Positions 8,372-15,594 of a stretch of DNA of 43,554 bases are shown piece by piece. Location of the stretch: contig WTGI01000020.1 of NCBI GenBank assembly GCA_011523635.1, positions 12,526 to 56,079 on the forward strand, read 5' to 3'. The position numbers were made by a program, and so were the translations under genes. Numbering within the stretch: position 1 is the first letter of the stretch; each line of letters opens with the position of its first letter. Origin of the DNA: Acidimicrobiia bacterium (GTDB taxonomy: Bacteria > Actinomycetota > Acidimicrobiia > Spongiisociales > Spongiisociaceae). The notes under the pieces were generated by a model. The model had not been told where the DNA came from. It searched no databases and saw only the letters and a program-made list of their open reading frames with translations.

Positions 8372-9142
8372 TCAGAGGCCGAGCAGGCCCTCCAGTCCCA
8401 CCGTGACCGGCTCCTCCAGCGAGGCAACCGACCGCAGCGCCAGGACGATCCCGCCTGCGAAGGAGGTCAGGTCGGTGGTGTCGTGGCGGATGGTCAGGTA
8501 CTCGCCGACCCCGCCCAGGATCACCTCCTGGTGGGCCACTAGGCCCGGGGACCGGATGGCATGGACGGGAATGCCCTCGACGTCGGCTCCCAGGGCGCCG
8601 TCCGTCAACTCCCGGCCCCGGTCGGCCGGTGGAGTGCCCGCCTCCCGGCGGGCCCGTCCCATGCGGGCGGCGGTGTTGAGAGCGGTTCCGGAGGGTGCGT
8701 CGCGCTTGCGGTCGTGGTGCATCTCGATGATCTCCGCCCCCGCGAAGAGCGGGGCGGCCATCTCCGCGAACCGCATCATCAGCACCGAGCCCAGGGAGAA
8801 GTTCGGAACCACCAGGCATCGCCGGTCGCTCTCCTCCCACTCGTCCCGGAGCCGGGCTATGCGGCCGGAGTCGTAACCCGAGGTCCCGATCACCACGTGC
8901 GCTCCGAAGGACCTCCAGCGGCTGACGTTGGAAGGGGCCACTCCCGGGTGGGTCAGCTCCAGGATCACGTCACACCCGCGCAGGTCCTCCGGGTCGCCCG
9001 AACAGGTACCTCCCAGGAGCGACTCGCCGTCGTGGCCCGGTGCGTACAGGCCGCCCACCACCAGATCCTCCAGCGGCCCGATGGCGGCCTGGGAGACCAA
9101 TCCCATCCTTCCGGGAGCGCCCGAGATACCGACCGAGATCAC
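8372..9142 (-). CDS. dapB: 4-hydroxy-tetrahydrodipicolinate reductase
   Basis: Second enzyme after the aspartate semialdehyde branch, reducing the dapA product with NAD(P)H. The N-terminal Rossmann motif GISGAPGRMG (6-14 region) and the substrate-binding signature EMHHDRKRDAPSGTA (140-154) are both intact; NFSLGSVLMMRF (114-125) is also typical. The start is GTG at 9142 (VISVGISGAPGRMG), giving 256 residues, the usual length; the open frame further upstream is M16-peptidase shadow. The GTG overlaps the stop of the M16 gene as GTGA, so the two are probably translated together. Confidence 0.95.
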   Translation of the reverse strand: MISVGISGAPGRMGLVSQAAIGPLEDLVVGGLYAPGHDGESLLGGTCSGDPEDLRGCDVILELTHPGVAPSNVSRWRSFGAHVVIGTSGYDSGRIARLRDEWEESDRRCLVVPNFSLGSVLMMRFAEMAAPLFAGAEIIEMHHDRKRDAPSGTALNTAARMGRARREAGTPPADRGRELTDGALGADVEGIPVHAIRSPGLVAHQEVILGGVGEYLTIRHDTTDLTSFAGGIVLALRSVASLEEPVTVGLEGLLGL

Positions 9143-10389
9143 GACAGGTATCGCTCGAACTCGCCCGCCGGGAGCGGACCCACGGCGCCGACCACCCGGG
9201 GGCCGGCCAGGTTGCGGGCGGCCGTCTCCGCGATGTCCGTCCTGGTGACGGCCTCGACCCGGGCCAGGCGCTCGTCGAGGGGAAGATGGGGCAGGCCGAA
9301 CAGCTGGTTCCGACCCAGGCGGATCATCCGGGCGTTGGTGTCCTCCATCGAGAGGGCGAGGGCGCCCCGCATGTGCCCCTTGGCCCTGTCCAGTTCCGCG
9401 GCCGTCACGCCCTCGGAGACCATCCGCTCGATCTCCTCGACGAGGATCTCCATGACGGTGTGGGCGTTGGCCGGCGTGGTGCCGACGTACACTCCCCAAC
9501 CGCCCGTCTCGGCGAAGCGCATACCGAAGCTGTGGACCGCGTAGGCCAGGCCGCGTTCCTCGCGGATCTTCTGGAACAGGCGGGACGACATCCCGCCGCC
9601 CAGAATGTGATGCATCACGCCGTCGGCGATCCGACCCTCATCGGTGCGGTGGATCGACTCGCCACCGAATACCAGGTGGACCTGCTCGGTGTCCCGCTCC
9701 ACCACACTCGCTCTCGGGCCCACCCGGAGCGCAGCCAGGTCATGGGTGGCGTCCTCCGCCTCCCAGGCGCCGAACCGGCGCTCCACCATCTCCACCACAT
9801 CTCCGTGCTCCACATTGCCGGCCACCGCCACCAGCGCGGTCCGGGCGCCGTAGCGCCTCCGCCAGTAACCCCTCAGGTCCTCCGGGGTCATGCCACCGAT
9901 CGACTCGCGGGTCCCCAGCACCGGTAGGCCCAGCGGATGCCCCTCGAACAGGGTCCGCATGAAGGCCTCCCCGGCGACGTCCGACGGGTCGTCCTCGTTC
10001 ATGTTGATCTCCTCGATCACCACGTTGCGCTCGGAGTCGATCTCGTCCGGTCGGAACGCGGGCCTCTGGAGCATCTCCGCCAGCAGGTCCATGCCGGTCG
10101 CCAGCTCGCTGTCGAGCATGCGGGCCCAGAAACAGGTGTACTCCTTGGAGGTGAAGGCGTTGCTCTGGGCGCCGATGGCGTCGAACGTCTCGGAGATGTA
10201 GCGGGCCGACAGCTCCTCGGTCCCCTTGAACAGGAGGTGTTCGAGGAAGTGGGCCGCCCCCGCCTCGCCGGGACGCTCGTCCCTGCTACCGGTGTCTATC
10301 CAGCAGCCCACCGCCACCGACCTGACTCCGGGGACCGGTTCGGTCGCGACCGTCAACCCCGTGGACGTCTGGGAAATCTCAACCTGCAT
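9139..10389 (-). CDS. M16 family zinc peptidase (processing-peptidase type)
   Basis: Pitrilysin-superfamily peptidase of 416 residues with the inverted zinc motif HFLEH (H47, E50, H51) and the third ligand region ERNVVIEEINM (E127). The C-terminal domain contains the family block GGGMSSRLFQKIREERGLAY. The start is ATG at 10389 (MQVEISQTSTGLTVATE); upstream in-frame sequence is proline/arginine-rich and non-homologous. The gene corresponds in place and type to mycobacterial pepR upstream of dapB. It is divergent from the rhomboid gene, with 66 nt between start codons. Its substrate is unknown; the domain call is firm. Confidence 0.92.
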   Translation of the reverse strand: MQVEISQTSTGLTVATEPVPGVRSVAVGCWIDTGSRDERPGEAGAAHFLEHLLFKGTEELSARYISETFDAIGAQSNAFTSKEYTCFWARMLDSELATGMDLLAEMLQRPAFRPDEIDSERNVVIEEINMNEDDPSDVAGEAFMRTLFEGHPLGLPVLGTRESIGGMTPEDLRGYWRRRYGARTALVAVAGNVEHGDVVEMVERRFGAWEAEDATHDLAALRVGPRASVVERDTEQVHLVFGGESIHRTDEGRIADGVMHHILGGGMSSRLFQKIREERGLAYAVHSFGMRFAETGGWGVYVGTTPANAHTVMEILVEEIERMVSEGVTAAELDRAKGHMRGALALSMEDTNARMIRLGRNQLFGLPHLPLDERLARVEAVTRTDIAETAARNLAGPRVVGAVGPLPAGEFERYLS

Positions 10390-10442
10390 GGGCCGGGATG
10401 CTACAGGCTCGGCGGGCCATCGAGTACTCGCCGCCCTGCCCG

Positions 10443-10448
10443 TACAAT
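10443..10448 (+). promoter_or_regulatory. -10 element of a leaderless promoter (rhomboid gene)
   Basis: TACAAT followed by exactly 7 nt and then ATG at 10456, so transcription should begin at or next to the A of the start codon. It decides between the two in-frame ATGs (10447 lies inside the hexamer). Confidence 0.55.
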
Positions 10449-10455
10449 GGACGCC

Positions 10456-11274
10456 ATGGACGAAGGAACGCCGGGCGCCGCCGGCCCGGCCACCTGCCAC
10501 CGGCACCGGGACCGGGTCACCTACCTGCGTTGCTCGCGGTGCGGACGGCACATATGTGGCGACTGCTCACGGGACTCCCCCGTAGGCCAGCGATGCCCGG
10601 AATGCGCCGGCGCCACGACCCGCGTGGTGCCCGCCCGCAGCATCCGCTCCGGCATCAGCCCGGCGGTGCTCACCATCATGGTGATAACGGTGGCCGCCTA
10701 CCTGGCCCAGCGCGCCAACGCCCGGTTCACCGTCGACTACGCCCACATAACTCCGGCGGTCAGCGCCGGAGAGTGGTGGCGGGTCATCACCGCCACCTTC
10801 CTGCACTCCGTCGGCAGCATCGTCCACATCCTCTTCAACATGTACGCCCTCTACGTGTTCGGGCCGTACATCGAGCGGCAGGCCGGGACCATCCGCTTCG
10901 TGGGGCTCTATCTGGCTTCGGCCGTTACGGGGGGAGTGGTCTTCCAGTACCTGTCGGAGGGCGCCGCGGTAGGGGCCTCGGGCGCCATCTTCGGGCTGTT
11001 CGGCGCCGTCCTGGTGGGAACCTATCCGCTCCGGCACACCCCGGCCGGCGCCGCCCGTTTCCGGCAGCTCCTCCTCCTGCTGGCGATCAACCTCGCGCTG
11101 CCCCTCCTGGTCCGCGGGATCGCCTGGGAAGCCCATGTCGGCGGGCTGTTGGCCGGGATGCTGATCGTGTGGGCCTGGCAGCGGATACCGCCCGGCCCGA
11201 ACGCCGACCTGATGCGAACCCTGGTGCCCTCGATAATCATCCTGGTGGGACTGCTGGCCATCTTCGTGGCCTGA
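10456..11274 (+). CDS. Rhomboid-family intramembrane serine protease with N-terminal zinc finger
   Basis: Six-to-seven-helix membrane protease of 272 residues. The catalytic dyad is visible as S175 in GASGAIFG and H227 in EAHVGG; N128 in HILFNMYAL corresponds to the conserved oxyanion-region asparagine. Before the membrane part is a B-box-like zinc finger (C14, H17, C26, C29, C34, C37, C47, C50), a common actinobacterial arrangement. Membrane segments run from about residue 66 to the C-terminus. The start at 10456 is chosen from the leaderless -10 element. It is monocistronic or followed 59 nt later by the VWA gene, which has its own -10-like sequence. Substrates unknown. Confidence 0.93.
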   Translation: MDEGTPGAAGPATCHRHRDRVTYLRCSRCGRHICGDCSRDSPVGQRCPECAGATTRVVPARSIRSGISPAVLTIMVITVAAYLAQRANARFTVDYAHITPAVSAGEWWRVITATFLHSVGSIVHILFNMYALYVFGPYIERQAGTIRFVGLYLASAVTGGVVFQYLSEGAAVGASGAIFGLFGAVLVGTYPLRHTPAGAARFRQLLLLLAINLALPLLVRGIAWEAHVGGLLAGMLIVWAWQRIPPGPNADLMRTLVPSIIILVGLLAIFVA

Positions 11275-11333
11275 ACGGCCAACGTTCGGTCCTGATGTCC
11301 ACGCGTGCGTCGGACCTGCGACAATAGAGCTTT

Positions 11334-13451
11334 GTGACACTTCGAGATCGCTCGCTGCTGACCGAGATACTGGCTCCGGAGGAACGCGCCATCGAGTCGG
11401 TGGTCGGCCGGTACCAGCGGGTGGCGGGCGCGGTGACCCGGGTCGCACGCACCGTGACGGGCCGGGAGGAGCTGCGGGTGACGCTCGGTTCCACCAGCAG
11501 GGCATCCGAGCATGAGGTGGTGATCGACCCCGGACTCTTCCAGGCCGCGTACGGGCGCAGGGCCCCCGTCACCGCCGAGGAGACCGCCCTCGCCTCGGCG
11601 CTCCACGAGGTGATCCACCTGGTCTCCTCCGACTTCGACGAATGCCGGCCGATACCGGACCATTGGCTCCAGGACGACCGGCCCGGCCCGAAGGAGGGAG
11701 AGGAGTTCACCCTGCTCGAGGCCCTCGACCGGGCCGGCGGGCCCCCGGCCGAGGCTCTCTTCTTCGCCGTGGAGGACGCCCGCCAGGAGCGTCAGGGTCT
11801 GGAGGCCTATCCGGGCGCCCGCTCCGTTCTCGAGGACCTCTACCGGTCCTCACTCCGGGGGGCACTGGCAGGCCGCGGTCCCCTGGCCCGGTACACCATC
11901 GCCTGCTTCATGTCCGTGGGCGGGTACGCGCCTCCCGACCGCCTGGAACGGCTCCTCGATTCCCGTTCCGGGCCTGCCTGGGCGGATTCACGCGCCGTGC
12001 TCGACGAGGCATCGGTCACCGCCCAGCCCTGGGACACCGGCGATCTGACCATGCAGCTCCTGGCCATCGCCAAGGCGCACGGCCTGATACAGCAGAGCGC
12101 GCCGGACGACCAACCGGTGGCTCGCCGGGAGCGTGAGCAGGCGGAGAAGGACGCCATGACCGACGGCCTGGACCGGGTCAGGCTCTTCTCTCCCGCCGTC
12201 CAGGACGCAGATCACTACAACGAGATCCGCCGGGGGGCGGAGGATCCCACCGGCCTCGACCTGAGGCCGGCCCGGATGGACCGGACCGCCGGTGAAGGAA
12301 CGGACCAGTTGCTGATGGTCAGCCAGGCCCCGGTCATCTACCTCCCGAACGGCCAGAGCGGCAAGCTGGCCGTAGCGCGCGTTCCCGACTCCTTCCGCAA
12401 TTTCTCCGACCGGGGACGAACCGCCCTCGTCAACGCCGCCCGCGACTGGAACGTCGACCAGCGACAGGTCGGGGGCGAGCTGCATCCCCTGTTCATCGCC
12501 AACCAGCGCCGCGGGCTGAGATCGGGCTTCGACGCCGGCGACCTCTCACCCCACGCCGCGCTGCTTCTGGGCGGCGGCCTCTACCAGCGGATGTTCGAGC
12601 GCCGGTCGGTCTCGACCCGCCGCTCCTACGCGGTCAGCGTGCTGGTGGACGGCTCGGCCTCCATGCTCCAGCCCCGGCGGCTGTCGGCCCCCCGCGACCG
12701 CCGGCCCTGGGGACTGGCGGCCGCCATGCTCGGCGCCTGGACCCTGGCCGCCATGTGCAACGAACTCCGGGTGGACTTCGAGGTGGCCCTGTTCAACCGC
12801 GCCTTCGTCGCCCAGGTGGACGACACCGAGTGGACCTATTCCCGCCGCCGGGCAGCCGCCATCAGCGAACTGCGCCAGAGCCACGGGGCGGCGGCCGACC
12901 GCCTCACCTCCACGGTCAACCACTACGTACTGTCGGCCTTCCACGAACCCTGGCGCCGATCCGACGACCTCCTCGCCGGACTGTTCTGGACGGCGGCCCA
13001 TGCGAGCGAGGCCGGTGTCGAGGCGCGGCGCAACCCGCGCCGGACCCCGCCCGTGTCCCTGTTCGAGAAGGGCGCCAACGTGGACGAGCTGAACGTCACC
13101 TACGCGGCCGGGCGGCTGGTCAACCACGGCGCCCGGGTCCGGGTGCTGGTGGTGCTGGCCGACGGGATGACCAGGGGTTCGGTGGAGGCCCTGGCCCGGT
13201 CGGTGGAGGAAGTGGACGGGCGAGGCACTACGGTTCTGGGGATCGGCGTGGGAGACGATACGGTGGTCTCCGCCTACCGTCACCACCAGGTGATCTCCCG
13301 TCCGGACGATCTGGCCAACTCCATGGTGGCCGGAGTACGGATGGCCCTCCGGCGGGGCCTCGCCCTGGACGGGGAGGACACCTGGTGGATCCGGGCCGGA
13401 CGACAGCAAACCGCGAGCAGCCCCCTGATGCCGGAGTTACGCAGTGCCTGA
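11334..13451 (+). CDS. CobT-like VWA-domain protein with N-terminal HExxH motif
   Basis: A 705-residue protein. The C-terminal third is a von Willebrand A domain with the MIDAS motif DGSAS (439-443) and a later VLADGMT segment. The layout resembles the CobT/NorD group, which works with AAA+ partners of the CobS/NorQ/MoxR type, and such a partner follows immediately (8-nt overlap, GTGCCTGA). The N-terminal region carries HEVIH (H91, E92, H95) and, further on, FAVEDARQE (E147), a combination that could bind zinc as in gluzincin-like proteins; I infer this and cannot show it. The middle is acidic and basic mixed, poorly conserved-looking. No cobN or nor genes are nearby, so a cobalamin or NO-reductase role is not supported. 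The GTG start lies 8 nt after GACAAT. Confidence 0.8.
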   Translation: MTLRDRSLLTEILAPEERAIESVVGRYQRVAGAVTRVARTVTGREELRVTLGSTSRASEHEVVIDPGLFQAAYGRRAPVTAEETALASALHEVIHLVSSDFDECRPIPDHWLQDDRPGPKEGEEFTLLEALDRAGGPPAEALFFAVEDARQERQGLEAYPGARSVLEDLYRSSLRGALAGRGPLARYTIACFMSVGGYAPPDRLERLLDSRSGPAWADSRAVLDEASVTAQPWDTGDLTMQLLAIAKAHGLIQQSAPDDQPVARREREQAEKDAMTDGLDRVRLFSPAVQDADHYNEIRRGAEDPTGLDLRPARMDRTAGEGTDQLLMVSQAPVIYLPNGQSGKLAVARVPDSFRNFSDRGRTALVNAARDWNVDQRQVGGELHPLFIANQRRGLRSGFDAGDLSPHAALLLGGGLYQRMFERRSVSTRRSYAVSVLVDGSASMLQPRRLSAPRDRRPWGLAAAMLGAWTLAAMCNELRVDFEVALFNRAFVAQVDDTEWTYSRRRAAAISELRQSHGAAADRLTSTVNHYVLSAFHEPWRRSDDLLAGLFWTAAHASEAGVEARRNPRRTPPVSLFEKGANVDELNVTYAAGRLVNHGARVRVLVVLADGMTRGSVEALARSVEEVDGRGTTVLGIGVGDDTVVSAYRHHQVISRPDDLANSMVAGVRMALRRGLALDGEDTWWIRAGRQQTASSPLMPELRSA

Positions 13452-14451
13452 CCAACCCGCGAAAGTCACCTTCACCGACCCGACCGAAAAGGGCCGTCCC
13501 ATCACCCTGGACACGGTGGTGGTTCCCAGGACGGACATGCGGGACTACGAACAGCGCATCAACAAGATCCCCGAGCCCGACCCCCATTACGTCGACGTCG
13601 GCATGCTGTACCGCTTCGCCCAAGTGGAGAAGATCCGCCGGGAGCAGCCCGAAGGCACCGTGCCGCTCCACCTGGCGGTGCGGGGACACATGGGGACGGG
13701 CAAGGATCACGACATCGAACAGTTCGCCGCCCTGCTGCGCCTCCCCTACTACCGGATCCCGCTGACCGGCGAGGTGCGCGACATCACCCTCATCGGCTCG
13801 GTGAAGCTCTACGGGGACGGCCTCGGCGGCACGGAGAGCCGCTGGGAGGACGGTGACATCACCCGCGCCCTGAGAGGGACCGCTCTGGTGAACCTGTCCG
13901 AGCTGAACGCCGCCGGGGCCGAGACGCTCTTCGCCCTGCACGGCCTGCTCGACCGCTACGCGGCGCTCGACCTCCCGACCGGCGAGACGGTGCCCCTCCG
14001 CGACGATGTCCGCCTGTTCGGAACCATGAACCCGACCGACCTGCGTGACTACGCCGGAACCCAGACCCTCAACAAGGCCTTCGCCGACCGGTGGGTGATC
14101 TGGGAGAAGGACTTTCCCGACATCACCGAGATCGAGGCCATGCTGGACCGCCGCTACCCGTCTATGCGCGACGTGTACGTGCGCCATATCAGCCGGCTGG
14201 CCACCGAGATCAACCGGTCGTTCCTCTCGACCGATCCGGGCACCCGGGTGGAGACCCCGATCAGCCTGCGGACGGTTCTCGACCGCCTCCCGGTGGGCCT
14301 GATGGTGTACGAGCGGCGGGAGGACCCGCTTCGCACCGCCTGGGAAGCCATGGTCCTCCCCCACATCGATGCCTACGACATCGACCACTACGAGACGGTC
14401 TGGGCGGCCTGCGTGCGCAAGGGACCATCCGACCCGCCGTTCGGTTCGTAG
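13444..14451 (+). CDS. CobS/MoxR-like AAA+ protein with altered Walker motifs
   Basis: A 335-residue AAA+ protein whose nearest recognisable relatives are CobS-type ATPases: RGHMGTGKDHDIEQF aligns with the CobS P-loop region. The P-loop keeps G81, G86 and K87 but the Mg-binding Ser/Thr after the lysine is D88. The Walker B strand reads ALVNLSELN, with S152 where the aspartate should be and E153 retained. Sensor-1 asparagine (FGTMNPTD) and the arginine-finger region (NKAFADRW) are present. It may therefore bind nucleotide poorly or not hydrolyse it, acting as a structural ring subunit for the VWA protein. It overlaps that gene by 8 nt and is followed by the MITE-like element at 14478. Confidence 0.82.
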   Translation: MPDQPAKVTFTDPTEKGRPITLDTVVVPRTDMRDYEQRINKIPEPDPHYVDVGMLYRFAQVEKIRREQPEGTVPLHLAVRGHMGTGKDHDIEQFAALLRLPYYRIPLTGEVRDITLIGSVKLYGDGLGGTESRWEDGDITRALRGTALVNLSELNAAGAETLFALHGLLDRYAALDLPTGETVPLRDDVRLFGTMNPTDLRDYAGTQTLNKAFADRWVIWEKDFPDITEIEAMLDRRYPSMRDVYVRHISRLATEINRSFLSTDPGTRVETPISLRTVLDRLPVGLMVYERREDPLRTAWEAMVLPHIDAYDIDHYETVWAACVRKGPSDPPFGS

Positions 14452-14477
14452 GCCCGTAGCGGTCTGTCTGTATCCCT

Positions 14478-14642
14478 GTGGTCTGTCTGCGGGACGGCGG
14501 TGTGGTATGGCGTCGGCAGCGGTGTTCCTCGCAAGGCCCGCTGACGAAGGCGTGCCCGCAGCGGCACGTTGAGGAAGCGGAACGCAGCGACGGGACACCG
14601 ATGGCAGCCAGAACACGCCCAGTCGTTTCGCAGGTAGACCAC
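14478..14642 (-). mobile_element. MITE-like element, copy 1 (165 bp, terminal inverted repeats)
   Basis: A 165-bp element bounded by imperfect terminal inverted repeats, GTGGTCTGTCTGCG on the left and the complement of CGCAGGTAGACCAC on the right. Read on the minus strand it matches copy 2 (30661-30825) at about 149 of 165 positions without gaps. It contains an inner hairpin (CGTGCC/GGCACG with 6-nt loop) and nested weak complementarity throughout, so it can fold end to end. It encodes no plausible protein. Its right end lies 2 nt before the GTG of the Ppx/GppA gene. A partial second terminal repeat (GGTCTGTCTG) sits at 14461-14470. No clear target-site duplication is visible. Confidence 0.8.
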
Positions 14643-14644
14643 TA

Positions 14645-15541
14645 GTGCCACGGTTCGCGGCGGTCGACATCGGCACCAACTCCACCCGGCTGCTGATCGC
14701 CGACGTCAAGCGCCACGGGATGGCCGACGTGGAGCGGATCGAGCAGGTGACCGGGTTGGGGCGGGACTCGACCCGCTCAGGACGGTTGACGCAGGAATCC
14801 ATCGGGCGGACCGTGCGCGTGCTAGCCGGATACGGGCAGCGCATCCGATCGGCGGGCGTCACGGCCTCTCGGGCGGTTGCCACGGCCGCCACCCGCGATG
14901 CCGTCAACCGGGAGGAGTTCCTCTCTGCCGCCCGGAAAGCGCTGGGTTTCCGTCCCGACGTCATCGGCGGCGAGGAGGAGGCCGTTCTGTGCTTCCGGGG
15001 CGCCACCGCCCGCCACGGCGACCCCGACCGGATGGCGGTGGTGGACATCGGGGGAGGCAGCACCGAGATCGTGACCGATGACGGCGGCGTCTCGGTGAAC
15101 ATCGGATCGATCCGGCTCACCGAGCGATGCCTGCCCACCCACCCAGCCGCCCCCGAACAACTCGCCGCGGCCCGCCGGGTCGCCGCCGAAGCGATGCGGA
15201 CGGCCGGACTCGCCCACCGGCCCGAGACGCTCGGCACCGCCGGCACGTGGACGACGCTGGCCGCCATCCATCAGCGACTCGACCACTTCGATCCGGAGGC
15301 CGTCGAGGGTACAAGCCTCACCCTGACCGACCTCGAAGGGATGGTGTCCCGGCTCGGGAAGCTCACGCTCGACCAGAAGCGGGCCATCCCCGGCCTCGAT
15401 CCGTTGCGAGCCCCCGTGATCCTGGGCGGCGCCGTCATCGCCGAGACCGCTCTCCGTGTTCTCGGTCTGGAGACGATCACGGTGACCAGCTACGACATCC
15501 TCGACGGTGTATGCCTCGCATTGGCACAAGGTGGGCGCTAG
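14645..15541 (+). CDS. Ppx/GppA-family phosphatase (exopolyphosphatase/pppGpp hydrolase)
   Basis: Acetate-kinase-fold phosphatase of 298 residues with the N-terminal phosphate-binding loop AVDIGTNSTRLLIAD (6-20), the DIGGGSTE loop (about 138-145), E-rich GGEEEAVLCFRG, and a C-terminal GTAGTWTTLAAI block. This short form lacks the HD-like C-terminal domain of enterobacterial Ppx, which is normal in actinobacteria. Whether it acts on polyphosphate or pppGpp cannot be told from sequence alone. The GTG start is set by the homology and lies 2 nt after the MITE-like element, whose end provides AGGTAG 7 nt upstream as the only visible ribosome-binding sequence. Confidence 0.92.
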   Translation: MPRFAAVDIGTNSTRLLIADVKRHGMADVERIEQVTGLGRDSTRSGRLTQESIGRTVRVLAGYGQRIRSAGVTASRAVATAATRDAVNREEFLSAARKALGFRPDVIGGEEEAVLCFRGATARHGDPDRMAVVDIGGGSTEIVTDDGGVSVNIGSIRLTERCLPTHPAAPEQLAAARRVAAEAMRTAGLAHRPETLGTAGTWTTLAAIHQRLDHFDPEAVEGTSLTLTDLEGMVSRLGKLTLDQKRAIPGLDPLRAPVILGGAVIAETALRVLGLETITVTSYDILDGVCLALAQGGR

Positions 15542-15564
15542 AGCCTTACCGCCCAAGACACCAC

Positions 15565-15570
15565 TAGCTT
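15565..15570 (+). promoter_or_regulatory. Candidate -10 element upstream of the LOG gene
   Basis: TAGCTT 24 nt before the ATG of the LOG gene at 15595; a transcript starting about 7 nt downstream would have a short leader that contains the strong Shine-Dalgarno sequence GGAGGA (15585-15590). This is the clearest SD in the window, whereas several neighbours appear leaderless. Confidence 0.35.
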
Positions 15571-15594
15571 GGGGAACGAACATCGGAGGAATCT

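Noticed and set aside
11334-14451. Cobaltochelatase CobS-CobT reading of the AAA+/VWA pair
   Set aside because: No cobN or other cobalamin genes are nearby, the gene order is reversed, and the AAA+ Walker residues are altered; only the fold-level similarity is supported.
14388-14651. Open frame inside the MITE-like element (also seen in copy 2)
   Set aside because: Both copies share a readable frame only because they are 90% identical; it runs into flanking sequence differently in each copy, lacks a consistent start, and the DNA-level palindrome explains the conservation better.
13228-15267. 679-codon minus-strand open frame across the AAA+ gene, the element and the Ppx/GppA gene
   Set aside because: It crosses well-supported genes in antisense, is low in complexity and matches nothing; long antisense frames are common at this GC content.
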